Below, in pieces: positions 1 to 11,458 of a stretch of 64,000 nucleotides of DNA. Source of the DNA: Gnetum montanum (lineage: Eukaryota > Streptophyta > Gnetopsida > Gnetales > Gnetaceae); the NCBI GenBank assembly GCA_015680685.1, contig MNCI01019033.1, positions 359,730-423,729 of the forward strand, in the 5' to 3' direction. Below the pieces are notes generated by a model that had not been told where the DNA came from, made no database searches, and saw nothing but the letters and a program-made list of their open reading frames with translations. Position 1 is the first letter of the stretch. The number at the start of each line of letters is the position of its first letter. Made by a program: the position numbers and the translations under genes.

Positions 1-190
1 CATGGAGAAAGTTAAGAACACTAAGAATGAGAAGCCTATAACCAATGACAAGGACTTCCTCAATGCAATGGAAAAAGTCAAGTAATCATTAAAACAAAAG
101 AACACCTCCCTTAACTTGTATGACCTTGTGATGACTTTTGTTGCATACCATGAAGCATTAGTGAAGTTATTGACCTCTATTCCTATAGCA
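1..190 (+). pseudogene. Ty3/gypsy gag-protease fragment (window edge)
   Basis: Translation of the + strand gives a stretch with residues NDKDFLNAMEKVK, a stop, SLKQKN and then LLTSIPI. The same string, slightly diverged, occurs on the minus strand near 62400-62600 (NDKNFLSAMDQVR, stop, SLKQKN, then MLTSIPI). Both copies share the stop codon in the same place. This places the edge in the linker between gag and protease of a Tat-like gypsy element whose gag lies left of the window. Similarity ends near 190. It is broken and cut by the window edge. Confidence 0.6.
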
Positions 191-525
191 ACGAGGGTTG
201 ATGATGGTGGTATGCTTCAAAAGCAACATGGCATTGAAACATGGTAGAGGTAGTTTTAGCTACCATGGTATTTTCAGAGCACAAGAGAGGCATGAGCAGC
301 ATTAGATAGGAGTGGTGGTGTTGCATGCGTGGCAACAAGGGTAGGTAGTTGACACTTGGTGGGTTGGATTTAGGAGGAGGCTGTTCACACAAATGTCAAC
401 TTTTTGATTTTGGTTGGGCAAAGACAAAATTTAGTGAGGATTACGTAGACATGATTAAAATATAAGATCAGTCTTTTCAACTTTTGAAAGACATATAATA
501 TTTATTTTCTCTTTATTTTCAGATT
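191..525. other. unassigned interval
   Basis: I see no coding pattern or repeat here that I can name. It separates the gypsy fragment from the left edge of the chromovirus-type LTR. Confidence 0.4.
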
Positions 526-1850
526 TTGACATTGGTAACATGGTTAGCCCTTGGTTGTGTACCAAGTGAGTATTAGTATTGATTAAAAGTTAGCATGTGC
601 TGAAAAAATTATCATTAAAAAGTAAAGGAGATCATTGGGTAGGACACTTGCCAACTATGGCTTAAATTTTTCTAATTATAATAACTTCCTATAGAAGTTA
701 TAACTTCTTATGGTTGTTATGAGTAAATTCCCTTGATATTTGTAACTCACCTTAATCTCTTATGATGATTGTAACTACTTAAAAGCATTTATAAAAAATA
801 TTCAAGGGTAGAAAATGGGGGCTAGGGGAAATCAAGAAGAAGTATTGAAGACCACTTGTAAGAATGGCTCACTAATTGCATCATCAATTCAGTTGCTTTG
901 TTTAAATCCTATGGATTCTTTTCTTTTCATTTTGTCTTAGTTGCTTAGCTAATTGTTTAGATAGTATAATGCTAGGCATTTAATTTTGGATTTTCTAATT
1001 CCTCTTGTAGCTCTATTTTTGCACAATTCTAAACTTCTATTTGGTGGTCATATAAGAGCTTGTTATCTTAGAAAAGCATTTTGAGCTATTTAGTAGTAAC
1101 ATCTTTATAAAATTGCCTATTTGAGTCTAGAGGGTCTAGAAAAATATTTTGATACTTTGAGCTAATTTGAAATAGCTTTAGTTTTTTAAAAGTTTATTAG
1201 CTTGATATTTCAATCTTCAAATTGTCAATTTTTTTGTTTGCTAACTCTATTATTTGCAATTCTTGATAACTATTAACTAGCCAAATAAAAGCGTGTATTT
1301 TGTTGTTTACAAAGTGTTTTTGTTAGTTTAATAAGATTGTCTTTCACGAAATTGCTTGTTGAGCTTAAAGGGTTTGAACAATTTGTAATACTTAGATTGA
1401 ACTGGAATAACTTTATTGTCAAGTGTTTCATCATGTTCAATTTATCTTGCCTAAATATTTGAGATTTCCCACAAATTTTCTTTCTTTTTTTCTTCTCTTT
1501 TAAATTCCATTGAATCTCGCTCTATTTCTAGTTTTCTTATGGACCTTTCTCTCTGGGAGAAATTAGAATTAGATTTTTGTAGAATTGTGCTTAAATATTT
1601 TAGTGAGATTTTATTTGTTTTAAGCAATGTACCATAGGGATATATAGACTAAGTGACTTGATAAAGTAGGGATCTTTGTTGACTCATAGTATTTGACAAA
1701 GTTAGCTGAACTTTGATTATAATAGCCAGTTACAATTTCATACACAAAACCAACCATTTTAACATTCATAATAGCAAACAAACATTTACATGTAGTTTGC
1801 TCAATTACTACTAAGTTTATTTAGAGGTATTTGGGCCTTATTGTTGCCAG
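526..1850 (+). repeat. chromovirus-type gypsy LTR, copy A
   Basis: The segment is homologous, in opposite orientation, to the LTRs at 48225-49545 and 32865-33965. Shared blocks include the start (GACATTGGTAACATG here, GACATTTGGTAAACATAC in the other), a block near 639 (GGACACTTGCC), and a long AT-rich downstream half including TAACTAGCCAAATAAA. Its length of about 1.3 kb matches the copy at 48225. A gag-like reading follows on the right, so this is a 5' LTR. Boundaries are approximate because no TSD was found. Confidence 0.65.
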
Positions 1851-2506
1851 AGACCAATAAGAACCTAAACTCAAGTTTGAAGGAACACCTTTATTTCTTG
1901 TGATCCTAGTCATGAGACCGAAGGAAAATGTTGGCTGTCCCAAACAATAATTAATAGATTTATTATCAAATTTTTAAGCAACTAAAGTTCAAACTAATAT
2001 GGATACTCTATGGTTAATGTTGGATTCCCTTGAATCAAAAATAACAAGTGCTTCCTTAGGCTTAGAAGTACTTACTAAGAAAATACTTGAAAATGAAGAA
2101 AAACATGACAAGATTTAGAATCTTTGAATTGTGGAAATTCTTGAAATACAGGATGAGGATCTTTTGCAAGTCATGCCCCATTTCATTGTAAAACAAATGC
2201 ACATTACTTTTACCCCAATAATTAGTTCAAATGGACCTAGTCATAAAGGGGAAAAACCTTGGTAAATTTTTGTTAAGTTAGTTGATTGGTGTGAAAGAGA
2301 TTTTTAAAAGGACGAAAAATTTGGATTAATGAAGACCTAACCAAAAAAGAGTATGGAAAAAACATGAAGAATTACAAAAAGTTAAACAAGCTTGTGTGGA
2401 AGGTATAATTTCTTACTTCAACTATAAATATGTTATAGTCATCAAAGAGAGGATAAATTCCCCAAAATAAGGATTTTCTTCTATTACATGTGGCTTCCTT
2501 AATGTT
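1851..2506 (+). pseudogene. chromovirus gag N-terminal remnant
   Basis: The + strand just after LTR copy A reads LVMRPKENVGCPKQ, then a stop, then an open stretch containing MDTLWLMLDSLESKITSASL and a charged tail ending near HDKI. The same start (LVMKPKTTNVGDPKKS) follows the related LTR at 48225 on the minus strand. This agrees with a gypsy gag N-terminus. Several stops break it, and the reading is cut at 2507 by the Athila-like LTR. Confidence 0.5.
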
Positions 2507-3142
2507 TGATGAGTTATGATAAGATAGGCTACATCAACAAGCAAGTGTTAATGCAGCCCCATCGACGTATCCCCATCGACACATGGTTAGATGCATTGAC
2601 GCAGATGTAGGCAAAGCCTATATAAATATGGTCACTACCCACATTCATGACATCTTATATTGTTAACATAGTGAAGCCTTTATAGTATTATTTATTAAGA
2701 GTTAGAATATTTTCTCTCTGAGTGCTTGTAGTATCAATTAAAGAGATTGTACATTGCTTTATTCGAATGCCATGTACCTAAATGCATTGGCGTGAATGAC
2801 AATAAAGTCAAGATTCTGATATTCATTGCAACATTTGGATTAGTTTACTCTTTCCTATTTGCACTTGAATTTTAATGCACTTTACATTCATGGTTTTAAT
2901 TAATTAATGAACTTAACCATAAAAACATACGTGCGACCACTTTAAGCATAACGTATTACGCTTGGTAATCCTAGTAATAGCCATTAGGTAAGCCTAGTAA
3001 TAGCGTTTGGTAACCTAGTTGCATTGATACTAGTTTGAGATGTGTATGGTAAGTGGGAACGATTACCTTATGTTAGTATAGTTAGTTAATAGGTTAGTTA
3101 AGTAGTTAAATAATTAACAGTTAAATTTTCATTTACTCATCA
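2507..3142 (+). repeat. solo Athila-like LTR
   Basis: The segment begins TGATGAGT and ends ACTCATCA, perfect 8-bp inverted termini. Its interior (GGTAATCCTAGTAATAG, AGTGGGAACGATTACC, the TTAATTAATTAA tract) matches the minus-strand LTRs at 16593-17469 and 22699-23633. No primer-binding site or polypurine tract adjoins it, so it is most likely a solo LTR. The flanking five bases differ (atgtt on the left, agcta on the right), so no TSD is visible. It is shorter than the 877- and 935-bp relatives. Confidence 0.7.
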
Positions 3143-3264
3143 AGCTATTAAGATAAGAAAATATATAAAAATACAATTAAAATTAAATATCACAAACCTT
3201 AATTTGAAGAATTTAAAGGGCCTTGGATCTAAGATATAAGCTAAAAGGAAATAAAGAACTTAGT

Positions 3265-3565
3265 TAGAACATAAACACACTCTATGAGATTCTCTTAAAT
3301 TCTCTTAAATTCTCTTATTAATGAATATATGTTGTTACAATTATATAGGATTTGATCTCCCAAGAATAGATTTGGAGAGATAAGCATGAATTTAGGAAAT
3401 CATGCGGATGATCCTTGTCATCTCATTTCAAGATCTTCTTAATAAGGAATGAACGAATCACAAGATTAGATATGAATTATATGAATAAGATCTCATCGTA
3501 TTTAATATGTATTTATGGATGAGATCTATCCAATTCTTTTATGGAACATTATTCATCATATTTCA
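3265..3565 (-). repeat. 3' LTR of an old copia element
   Basis: On the minus strand the RNase H remnant is followed by a polypurine tract (GAGGGAGGGGGGG) and then by sequence starting TGAAATATGATG near 3565. It contains short direct repeats of ATTCTCTTAA (3291-3317). The left boundary is uncertain. The internal region lies to the right and is interrupted by the nested copia at 5145-11453. Confidence 0.5.
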
Positions 3566-3589
3566 AACCCCCCCTCCCTCATGATGATA

Positions 3590-5139
3590 AGAGGTTCCAG
3601 TCCAAGGAAGCCTTTGGAAGATTCAAACTTCTCATGACTTAGAATCTTGATAAAAATATATGTTATTTGTGCTTTAGTTTCACAATGCTCCATGATGAGT
3701 AGTCTTGGATTAAGCTTTTGAGATGGTGATGTTTAATATTTATGTGTTTGGAACATCCATGATGGACAATATTGTGTGCCATTGCAATAACACTTGTGCA
3801 ATTGCAATATAAACAAATGGGAGGTTCTAGAGTATATCCCATTTTAGTGAAAATGGACTGGATCCATATAGTCTAAGTAACAACATTTGTTACAGTTTTG
3901 TTTTTTGCTTCTACTGTTAAGAGGACAACTATAGCTTGCTTCTTTGATCCTCAAGAGATAAGTGATGGACCAAAGAAAAAGCAAAAACGTAAAGTTGATT
4001 TATGATCTTCAAGGTCACCTCTCCAGTCCACATTAGTGTATCCCCATATTTTGAAATTTTCATGTTGATGAAATATGATTCCATAATCTATTGTAGTTTT
4101 TAGATGTCATAGAACTTGCTTCATAGCTTTTTAATGTGATTCATGTGAATCTTGCATGAACTGGGAAAGATAATTTATAGCAAATTGGATGTCTAGACAG
4201 GTATTGGATAGATACATGAGACTACCAACACAGGAATGGTATAATGAAGAATTAAAGGATGAGGATGTATCATCCTTGGTAAGTTTTGTACCAAGGAAGA
4301 GTGGTGTATTTGAGGGATTATAATTAATCATGCCAAATTTTTGAATTAAGGATTGGGTAAATTTCATTTGACATATAGAAATTGATTTTTGTGTTTGGAT
4401 AACTTTAAAGCCCAAAAAATATGACAGCTTCCCTAGATTAGACATTTCAAATTCATTTTTCATGGCATTAATAAAATTATTTTCTAATGTAATTGTAGAT
4501 GAAAAATAAATTTAAATCATCTACATATAAACAAACAAAAATATAATCATCACCAAATACCATTTTATAAATTGTTGTTTATGATTGAAGATTTGTGAAG
4601 CCTGCTTGCATGAGGAATGTATGAATTCGGGCGTACCAAGCACATGAAGCTTGCTTAAGCCCAATATGGATCTTGTAAACATGAATTTTCTTTTCTTCAT
4701 CAATGAAACCTGGTGGTTTCTCCACATAAACTTCTTCATTAAGGAAACCATTAAGAAATGCAAATGTGACATCTAGTTGATAAACAACATGACTAGCCTG
4801 AGCAATAATAGCAAGAAAATTTTTTATAAATTTCATTCATGAAATAGGAGTAAAACTATCTTCAAAACATTTGCCTTGCTATTGAAGATATTCTTTGGTG
4901 ATGAAACGAGTTTTGAATTTGTCTATTTTACCATGCTACTTTTTTAAAGATTTAAGCACCCATTTTAACTGAATAATAGGCTTATCAAATGGACAAGGAA
5001 CAAGGCTCAAAATATTTTTTTCCATGGCATCAAACTAGTGTTCATCCAGTGTAGCTTCAATGATGGTAAAGTGTTGCATCAAACCATCATCAATTCCATA
5101 CTGTCCCTTCCCCCAGGATCAATATCATCCATGGTAGTG
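3590..5139 (-). pseudogene. copia reverse transcriptase and RNase H, broken
   Basis: Minus-strand translation gives copia RT blocks in order: WVLKS..IDKFKTRFITKEY (about 4980-4890), VYQLDVTFAFLNGFLNEEVY (about 4780-4720), LKQASCAWYARI (about 4660), the active-site block LYVDDL (about 4520), MKNEFEMSNLGKLSYFLG (4463-4410) and TPLFLGTKL. RNase H follows (DWRGDLEDHKSTLRFCFFFG, about 4020-3960) and ends near 3600. There are many stops and frame changes. The gene is split from its integrase at 11459-12990 by the insertion of the copia at 5145-11453, so the two parts belong to one older element. Confidence 0.85.
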
Positions 5140-5144
5140 AAGAG
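5140..5144. repeat. target-site duplication AAGAG (left)
   Basis: Five bases, AAGAG, immediately precede the LTR that starts TGTAAAATT. The same five bases immediately follow the right LTR at 11454-11458. Confidence 0.9.
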
Positions 5145-5794
5145 TGTAAAATTAATTGCCCATGATGATAGTTTTGCCCACTCTTACCACATGACAGTCT
5201 CCCAATGACTCCTTGAATGTTTGGCAATTGCCACTCTTAATGTTGATAGTTATAGGATGGTACCACCACTACCATCATCCATAATAGAAGTAGTGGAGGT
5301 AGTGAGGCGTTTTTGATAAACAAATGGTTCCTTCATGGAAGGAATACCTTATATGATTATAAATAGAACAAATGGTTCCTAGCCTCACTATGTGATATTT
5401 TGTGGATTGCAAATTCCATCAAATGAAACATTGAGATCAAATTGGTATAGGCTAGAAGATTTATCAAAAGTTGAGTTTATTTTCTTTTCATCTCTAAGTT
5501 TTTTTTCTTTGCTTTGCAATGGCCACAACAACTGGAGGTAAACAAAATAACTTTAGTGTTCTCTTCAACTACTATGTTTTCAAATTTTCTTCCACATTTT
5601 AGATTTGCTTCTACAAATTTTTATTGATGGATGAAAGTATTTTATTTCTATGAAGTTATTTTTTTCCATTCACAAATTATAGTTTGTTTTATCTACTATT
5701 AATTAGCTAGATCTTTGAATACTTGGGCAATATAGAATTCTTATTACTGGCTCAGCTGCTGTTAACAAGAAGATCCTGCAATGAATTTTCATCA
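5145..5794 (+). repeat. 5' LTR of nested copia
   Basis: The 650-bp LTR starts TGTAAAATTAATTGCC and ends TTTTCATCA. A TATA-like box (TATAAATA) lies at 5358-5365. It matches 10815-11453 along its length; the right copy lacks about 13 bp near its end (the GAAGATCCTGCAA block at 5769-5781). Confidence 0.92.
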
Positions 5795-5796
5795 TT

Positions 5797-5810
5797 TGGT
5801 ATCAAAGGGC
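5797..5810 (+). other. primer-binding site, initiator tRNA-Met type
   Basis: TGGTATCAAAGGGC begins two bases after the 5' LTR. It differs little from TGGTATCAGAGC, the usual plant copia site complementary to the 3' end of initiator tRNA-Met. Confidence 0.8.
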
Positions 5811-6459
5811 TAGGTTTTAGAAAACTTGCTTAGTTGCAATCTTTATTGGATATTACATGAACCATTTTGTTTTACTACACTTTTCTTACCCTTACCATGT
5901 GAATATAGCATATTTCATTGGTTAACAATTATAACTATTATTGTTTTTGTAATGTCATTAACAAGTATAATATTTATCCTTTTGCAATGCTATTAACAAG
6001 TATAATATTTACCCTTTTTTGCAATGCTATATTGGAAAAGGAAATTATTCAAAAGGGATTATTTATATAAATGTTTTTCATACATATTGAAAGTATTTCA
6101 ATAGTTATGAATACTAAAGTATGAATTTTCTATCATGCCATGTTCAAAAGAAATTTTTTTTAAAATATGACCTAAGGGTAGCCATAGTACCTTAAGTCAT
6201 AATGATAATGTGAATAATGATATTATTTTAAGATTGCAATTAGTTCATGATAAAATTACTTAGCCCCATAGGGAAGTATTTTTTTTTACAATCTATTTGG
6301 AATAAGATAGTGAGTTTTGAATAAATTTTTCTAGGTCCACAGGTATGAATTATTTATTCTACACTTGTTAGTCTTATTGATAAGTATGTTATGTAAATTC
6401 ATGTAGATGCAACCTTTATCCAAAGGGAGGTTGATATTTACTATTTTTTCCCTAGTGTA

Positions 6460-7335
6460 ATGTATTTTTTTGCTCTGGCAAGAGTTACTTCTACAACTTT
6501 TGTGCCTGATCCTCATGTTCCAATATCAACGGGGGATAATTTTCAAGATTGGAGGGATAAAATTCTCCATACCTTGGGCTGGATGGACCTTGATTTGGTG
6601 TTCCATGTGGATATGCTTGAAACACCCATAGAATCTAGTACGCTAGAGGAAAAGAGTTCTTTTGAGTAGTGGGAGCGATCCAACTACTTAAGCATGATGT
6701 TCATCAAAACTTATATACACAAGAACATTTGAGGTTCTTTCCCTGAATGTAACAAGGTTAAGGATTTCATGTGAGCTATTGAAGAATAATTTTCAAAGTT
6801 TGATAAAGTAGTAGCTAACACTCTCATGAACAAACTGTCAAGCATGTGGCTAAACAACACTAAAGGTATGCGTGAACACATTATGGAAATGAGGGATATA
6901 GTAGACCAATTAAAATCCTTAGGAATTGACTTCTTTGAGTCATTTCTTGTTAAATTCATACTTAATTCTCTTTCAAATTAGTGTGGACCATTTAAAATCT
7001 CATACAACACACATAAAGAAAGTTGGTTAGTAAATGAACTTCTAACTATGTATGTTTAGAAGGAGGAAAGAATTAAGCATGAAAAGCTAGAAAGTGCTAA
7101 TTTGATCACTTATGATAAAAGAAAGGGAAAAAAGGGAAAAAGTGTTTATAAGGAAAAGAATGAAACAAGTGTGCCAATGAAACAACATGGTGAAAAGTTT
7201 GCTTGGTTTTTCTGTAAGAAAAAGGGACACATGAAAAGAAACTACCAAAAGTATAAAAAATGGCTTGAAAAGAAAGGTAACCTCATTTCCTATGTATGTC
7301 ATGAATCTGATTTTGTTGATGCTCTTGATAATACA
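6460..7335 (+). pseudogene. copia gag, broken
   Basis: The reading begins with a block containing NFQDWRDKILHTLGWMDLDL (from 6535) and continues through HIMEMRDIVDQLKSLGIDFF, typical of copia gag capsid regions. It ends with a degenerate zinc knuckle, WFFCKKKGHMKRNYQKY (7204-7254), in which the first and last of the usual three cysteines are replaced by W and Y. Several stops interrupt it. The family's role is capsid assembly and RNA binding. Confidence 0.8.
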
Positions 7336-8640
7336 TGATGGATTGATTGTAGTTGCACAATTTACATTTCCACTACCATGTAGGGCTTCCTCCAACTAAG
7401 ACAACTAAAGGAAAATGAATGAAGCATTTATTTAGGAAATAAGATGTGTTTTCAAGTGGAGGTAGTTGGAACATTTAGACTAGTATTAGGCTTTGGATAC
7501 ATTTTAGATCTTCTAGATACCTTTTACATTCCATCATTTTCTAGGAATTTAGTTTTAGTTTCTAGATTAGTCAAGTTTAAATACATGTTTAATTTTGAAC
7601 ATTCTAGTTGTAAAATCCTTAAAAATAAAAACATTGTTGGTTTTGGAAAACTTGTTGATGGTTTGTTTAGGCTTATTTTAGATTCCACTTTGAATATAAT
7701 CTTTTAACTACACATTTGTAAATTGGAAATAAAAGGTGCATCGTAAATAAAGAATCCTCTAAGCTCTGGCATAAAAGATTAGATCATATCTCCATGAAAA
7801 GAATTAAAAGATTAGTAGATAATGGTGTCTTAATGACCCTTGACTTTACTAATTTTGGTACTTGTAGAGAATTCATTAAGGGAAAGAAAACTAACTAGAC
7901 CACTAAAGAAGTTGAGAGGAGTTCAGAGATTCTGGAAATCATACATATCAACATTTGTGGACCTTTTTGCACTCCTTGTTTGAATGGTTAGAGATAGTTT
8001 ATTTTATTCATTGATGACCATACAAGATACATGTATCTCTACCTTTTGTTTGATAAAGTAGAGGCATTAAATGCTTTTAAAATATTTAGAACAGAAGTAG
8101 AGAAATAGAAGGAAAAGAAAATAAAGATTATAAGATCTGATAGAGGAGAGGAATACTATGGAAAGTATACAAAAAAGGGATAGACACCAAGTCCATTTGC
8201 TATGTTCCTTCAAGAAGAGGGTATTATTGCCCAATACACCATTTCATGAACACCTCAACAAAATGGCGTTGCAGAAAGAAGGAATCGTACAATTATGGAC
8301 ATGCTAAGATGTATGATTAGTAACTCTAATCTTCCCTTAACCCTATGGAGTGAGGTCTTAAAAACTATAGTATATATCTTAAATAGGGTTCCATCAAATG
8401 ATATTCCTAAAATGCCTTTTGAATTATGGAATGGATGGAAGCTTAGTTTAAGACACATGTATATTTGGGGATGTCCAATTGAAGTAAGGGTGTATAACCC
8501 AAGCTTAAAGAAATTGGATCCAAGAACAATCAGTGGATATTTTATTGGCTAAAACTCCAAGGGTTTTAGATCTTACTATTTCATAGACAAACCTAGAGTT
8601 ATTAAGGCTAGAAATGCTAAATTCCATGAAGGTTTTGAAT
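7336..8640 (+). pseudogene. copia protease remnant, GAG-pre-integrase and integrase
   Basis: The protease catalytic block is degenerate (WIDCSCTIYIS at about 7339, where WIIDSGC is usual). GAG-pre-integrase sequence follows at about 7750-7900. Integrase core blocks are HINICGPF (about 7950), IIRSDRGEEYYGKY (about 8128), TPQQNGVAERRNRTIMDMLR (split by a frame change, about 8252-8310), LWSEVLKTIVYILNRVPS (8344-8397) and a C-terminal LKKLDPRTISGYFIG ending at 8551. At least two frame changes and several stops are present. Confidence 0.85.
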
Positions 8641-8943
8641 TAATGAAAAACAAATTCCTTAAGAATTAAAATTTGAGGAAGTCAAGGAATGCGATAAGTC
8701 TCTCATATATGAAGACGAATCAATCATCTCCTAAGGTAATCCAAACACACCTTGGATGAGTTATTAAATCAAGAACAACATCTTCAAGAGAAATAGTTTA
8801 TCACTAATTCTACTACTCAAGATGTGCAAAACATTGAAGGAAAAATAGAATAAATAAAGTCTTCAAGATTAGAGAAACCAAAAATTTCTAGAAACTATGT
8901 TGTATATCTTCAATATTATGATGTTAGACCTAAAGATGATCCT

Positions 8944-9930
8944 ATGTCATTTTCACAAGCCATGAGTGGAGAGAATTTTTCATCTTGGTATGATGTCATG
9001 AAAGAAGAGATACATTCTATGGATAAAAGTCAAGTTTGGAATATTGTAAAATTACCAAAAGGAGTTTCAGAAATTGGTTGTAAATGGGTCTATAAAACCA
9101 AAAGAAATGCTTCTAGTAATATTGAACGATATAGGGCTAGACTTGTAGATAAAGGATTTACTCACAGGGAGGGCATTGATTATCGTGAAACCTTCTCTCC
9201 AATATCAGCAAAGGATTCCTTTAGAATAATTATGGCTTTGATGGCTCATTTTGATTTATAGGTACACCAAATGGATGTAAAAACAACATTTTTAAATGGG
9301 GATCTTGAAGAAGTATACATGAAACAACTTGAGGGCTTTTGTGAAGATGATCACTTAGTTTGCAAGTTAAGGAAGTGGACTAAAACTAGCCTCTCAACAA
9401 TGGTATTTTTAAATTTCATAAAATTATGGTCTCATTTGTTTTTACTAAGAATATCATTGATAAATGTATACCTTAAGGTCAGTGGGAGAAAATTCATTTT
9501 ATTAGTCCTTTGTGTGGATGACATATTACTTGCAAGTAGTGACATGGTTTCGCTACATGAGACAAAACATTTTCTCTCTTAAAATTTTGAAATGAAGGAT
9601 ATGGATGAAGCCTCTTACATCATTGGGATAGAGATTCATAGAGATAGACATCAAAGGATATTAGGACTATCTTAAAGGACCTACATTGAAAAGGTTTTAG
9701 AGAGATATAGAATAAAAAATTGCTCACCTATGCTGACTCCAATAATGAAAGGAGATAAAATTACTTTGAACCAATGCCCACAAAACTTATTGGAATAAAA
9801 GCAAATGAAAAACATACCTTATGCATTTACTATTGGCTTCCTCATGTATGCATAAGTATGTACAAGACCTGACATAAGTTTTGCAATAGGAATGCTTAGT
9901 AGATATTAAAGAAATCTGGGCATTGAGCAT
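8944..9930 (+). pseudogene. copia reverse transcriptase
   Basis: Well-preserved RVT_2 blocks are present: GCKWVYKTKRNASSNIERY (from 9079), MDVKTTFLNGDLEEVYMKQ (from 9271) and the active site LCVDDILLASS (about 9508-9540), where Y of YVDD has become C. Downstream come a MKDMDEASYIIGIEI-like block and CSPMLTPIMKGDK. A TAG at about 9259 and frame changes disrupt it. It is followed closely by RNase H. Confidence 0.88.
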
Positions 9931-9951
9931 TGCAAAGCTTCTAAAAGAGTC

Positions 9952-10435
9952 ATGAGGTATTTGCAAGGAACTAAGCTCAAATATAGGCACACAAATCATT
10001 TTGAAGTGGTTGGATTTTTAGATTCAAATTTTTTTGGATGTGTAGATTATAGAAAATCAACTTTTGGATATGTGTTTCTATTTACTGGACGGGCCATATC
10101 TTGGAAGAGTACTAAGCAAACAATAGTTGCTTTGTCTACAATGGAGGTAGAATTTATTGCTTGCCATGAAGCTATATCACATGCATTATGGTTGAGAAAT
10201 TTTATTTCTAGCTTAAGAATTGTTAATTCCATCACAAGGTCAATAAAGATATATTGTGATAATTTTGCTACAGTCTTCTTTTTAAAGAATAGGAAAAGTA
10301 GAAGTCATAATAAGCACATCGATATAAAGTATCTTGTTGTTAAGAATAGAGTCAAGAAGCATGGAGTAGATATTTAGCATAGTAGTACTAAATTAATGAT
10401 TTCTGATTTCATAACTAAAGCCTTGTTGACAAAAT
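9952..10435 (+). pseudogene. copia RNase H
   Basis: An open stretch of 141 codons from 9952 includes GFLDSNFFGCVDYRKSTFGY, ISWKSTKQTIVALSTMEVEF and YCDNFATVFFLKNRKSRS, the standard copia RNase H series. The acidic residues of the early D block, the E block and the later D block are all visible. It ends at a TAG near 10375; weak similarity continues to about 10435. A weak polypurine-like tract lies before the 3' LTR. Confidence 0.88.
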
Positions 10436-10814
10436 AGTACATGGATCATGTAAATCATATGGGACTTGTTAATTCATTTCATATATAAGTTACTTCTTAC
10501 TCAAATTTGTAGATCATTATAGATTTCTTGGATAATAATGAAGGCATATATTTTGGTACACATAAAGCCTATGCCATCATTTTTAAAGGGGACCTTAGCT
10601 ATTTTTAAATATCCATTCATAAGGGAATTACTCATAAAGTGCTCACTTAAGAAGTGTCATGCTTTGTAATTCATGAAAGGAAATATTCAATCTTAATGAA
10701 TATAACTATCATGATTCAAGTATTGATATTTTTTGCTTGAGTATGAATGTATCAATTATGACCATGATATAGAAAATCTTCATTCTTGTCATACATGGGC
10801 AATTAGTGGTAGAA

Positions 10815-11453
10815 TGTAAGATTAATTGCCCATGATTACAGTTTTGCCCACTCTTGCCATCTGACAGTCTCTCAATGACTCCTTGAATGTTTGGTAGTTA
10901 CGACTCTTAATGTTGATAGTTACAGAATGGTACCACCACTACCATCATCTATAATAGAAGTAGTGGAGGTAGTGAGGCGTTTTTGGAAAATAAATGGTTT
11001 CTTAATGGAAGGAATACCATATACGGTTATAAATAGAATGGATGGTCCCCAGCCTCACCATGTGATATTTTGTGGATTGCAAATTTCATCAGATGTAGCA
11101 TTGAGATCAAATTGATAGAGGTTGGAAGATCCCTCAAAATTTGAGTTTATTTATTTTCATCTCCAAGTTTTTTTCTTTGCTTTGCAATGGTCACAACAAC
11201 TGGAGGTAAACAAAATAACTTTAGTAGTCTTTTCAGCTGCTATGTTTTTAGATTTACTTTTGTATTTCAAATTTATTTTCACAAATTCTTACTGATGGAT
11301 GAAAGTATTTTATTTCTATAAAGTTATTTCTTGTTCATTCACAAATTATAGTTTATTTTATCTACTATTAATTGGCTAGATCTTTGAATACTTGGACAAT
11401 ATAGAAATCCTTATTATTGGCTTAGCTATTGTTAACAATGAATTTTTTTATCA
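10815..11453 (+). repeat. 3' LTR of nested copia
   Basis: The 639-bp LTR starts TGTAAGATTAATTGCC and ends TTTTTTATCA. It carries the same TATA-like box as the left copy (11028-11035). It is followed at once by the TSD AAGAG at 11454-11458. Confidence 0.92.
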
Positions 11454-11458
11454 AAGAG
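11454..11458. repeat. target-site duplication AAGAG (right)
   Basis: AAGAG follows the terminal CA of the 3' LTR and matches 5140-5144. Confidence 0.9.

Larger units (their letters stand above)
5145..11453 (+). mobile_element. full-length Ty1/copia retrotransposon, nested
   Basis: A complete 6.3-kb element with 5' LTR, primer-binding site, gag, protease, integrase, RT, RNase H and 3' LTR in copia order, flanked by the TSD AAGAG. It lies inside the RT region of an older minus-strand copia, whose RT is left of it and whose integrase is right of it. The two LTRs look roughly 88-90 percent alike over the first 120 bp by eye, so the insertion is old. Many stops show it cannot encode a working polyprotein. 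Confidence 0.93.
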
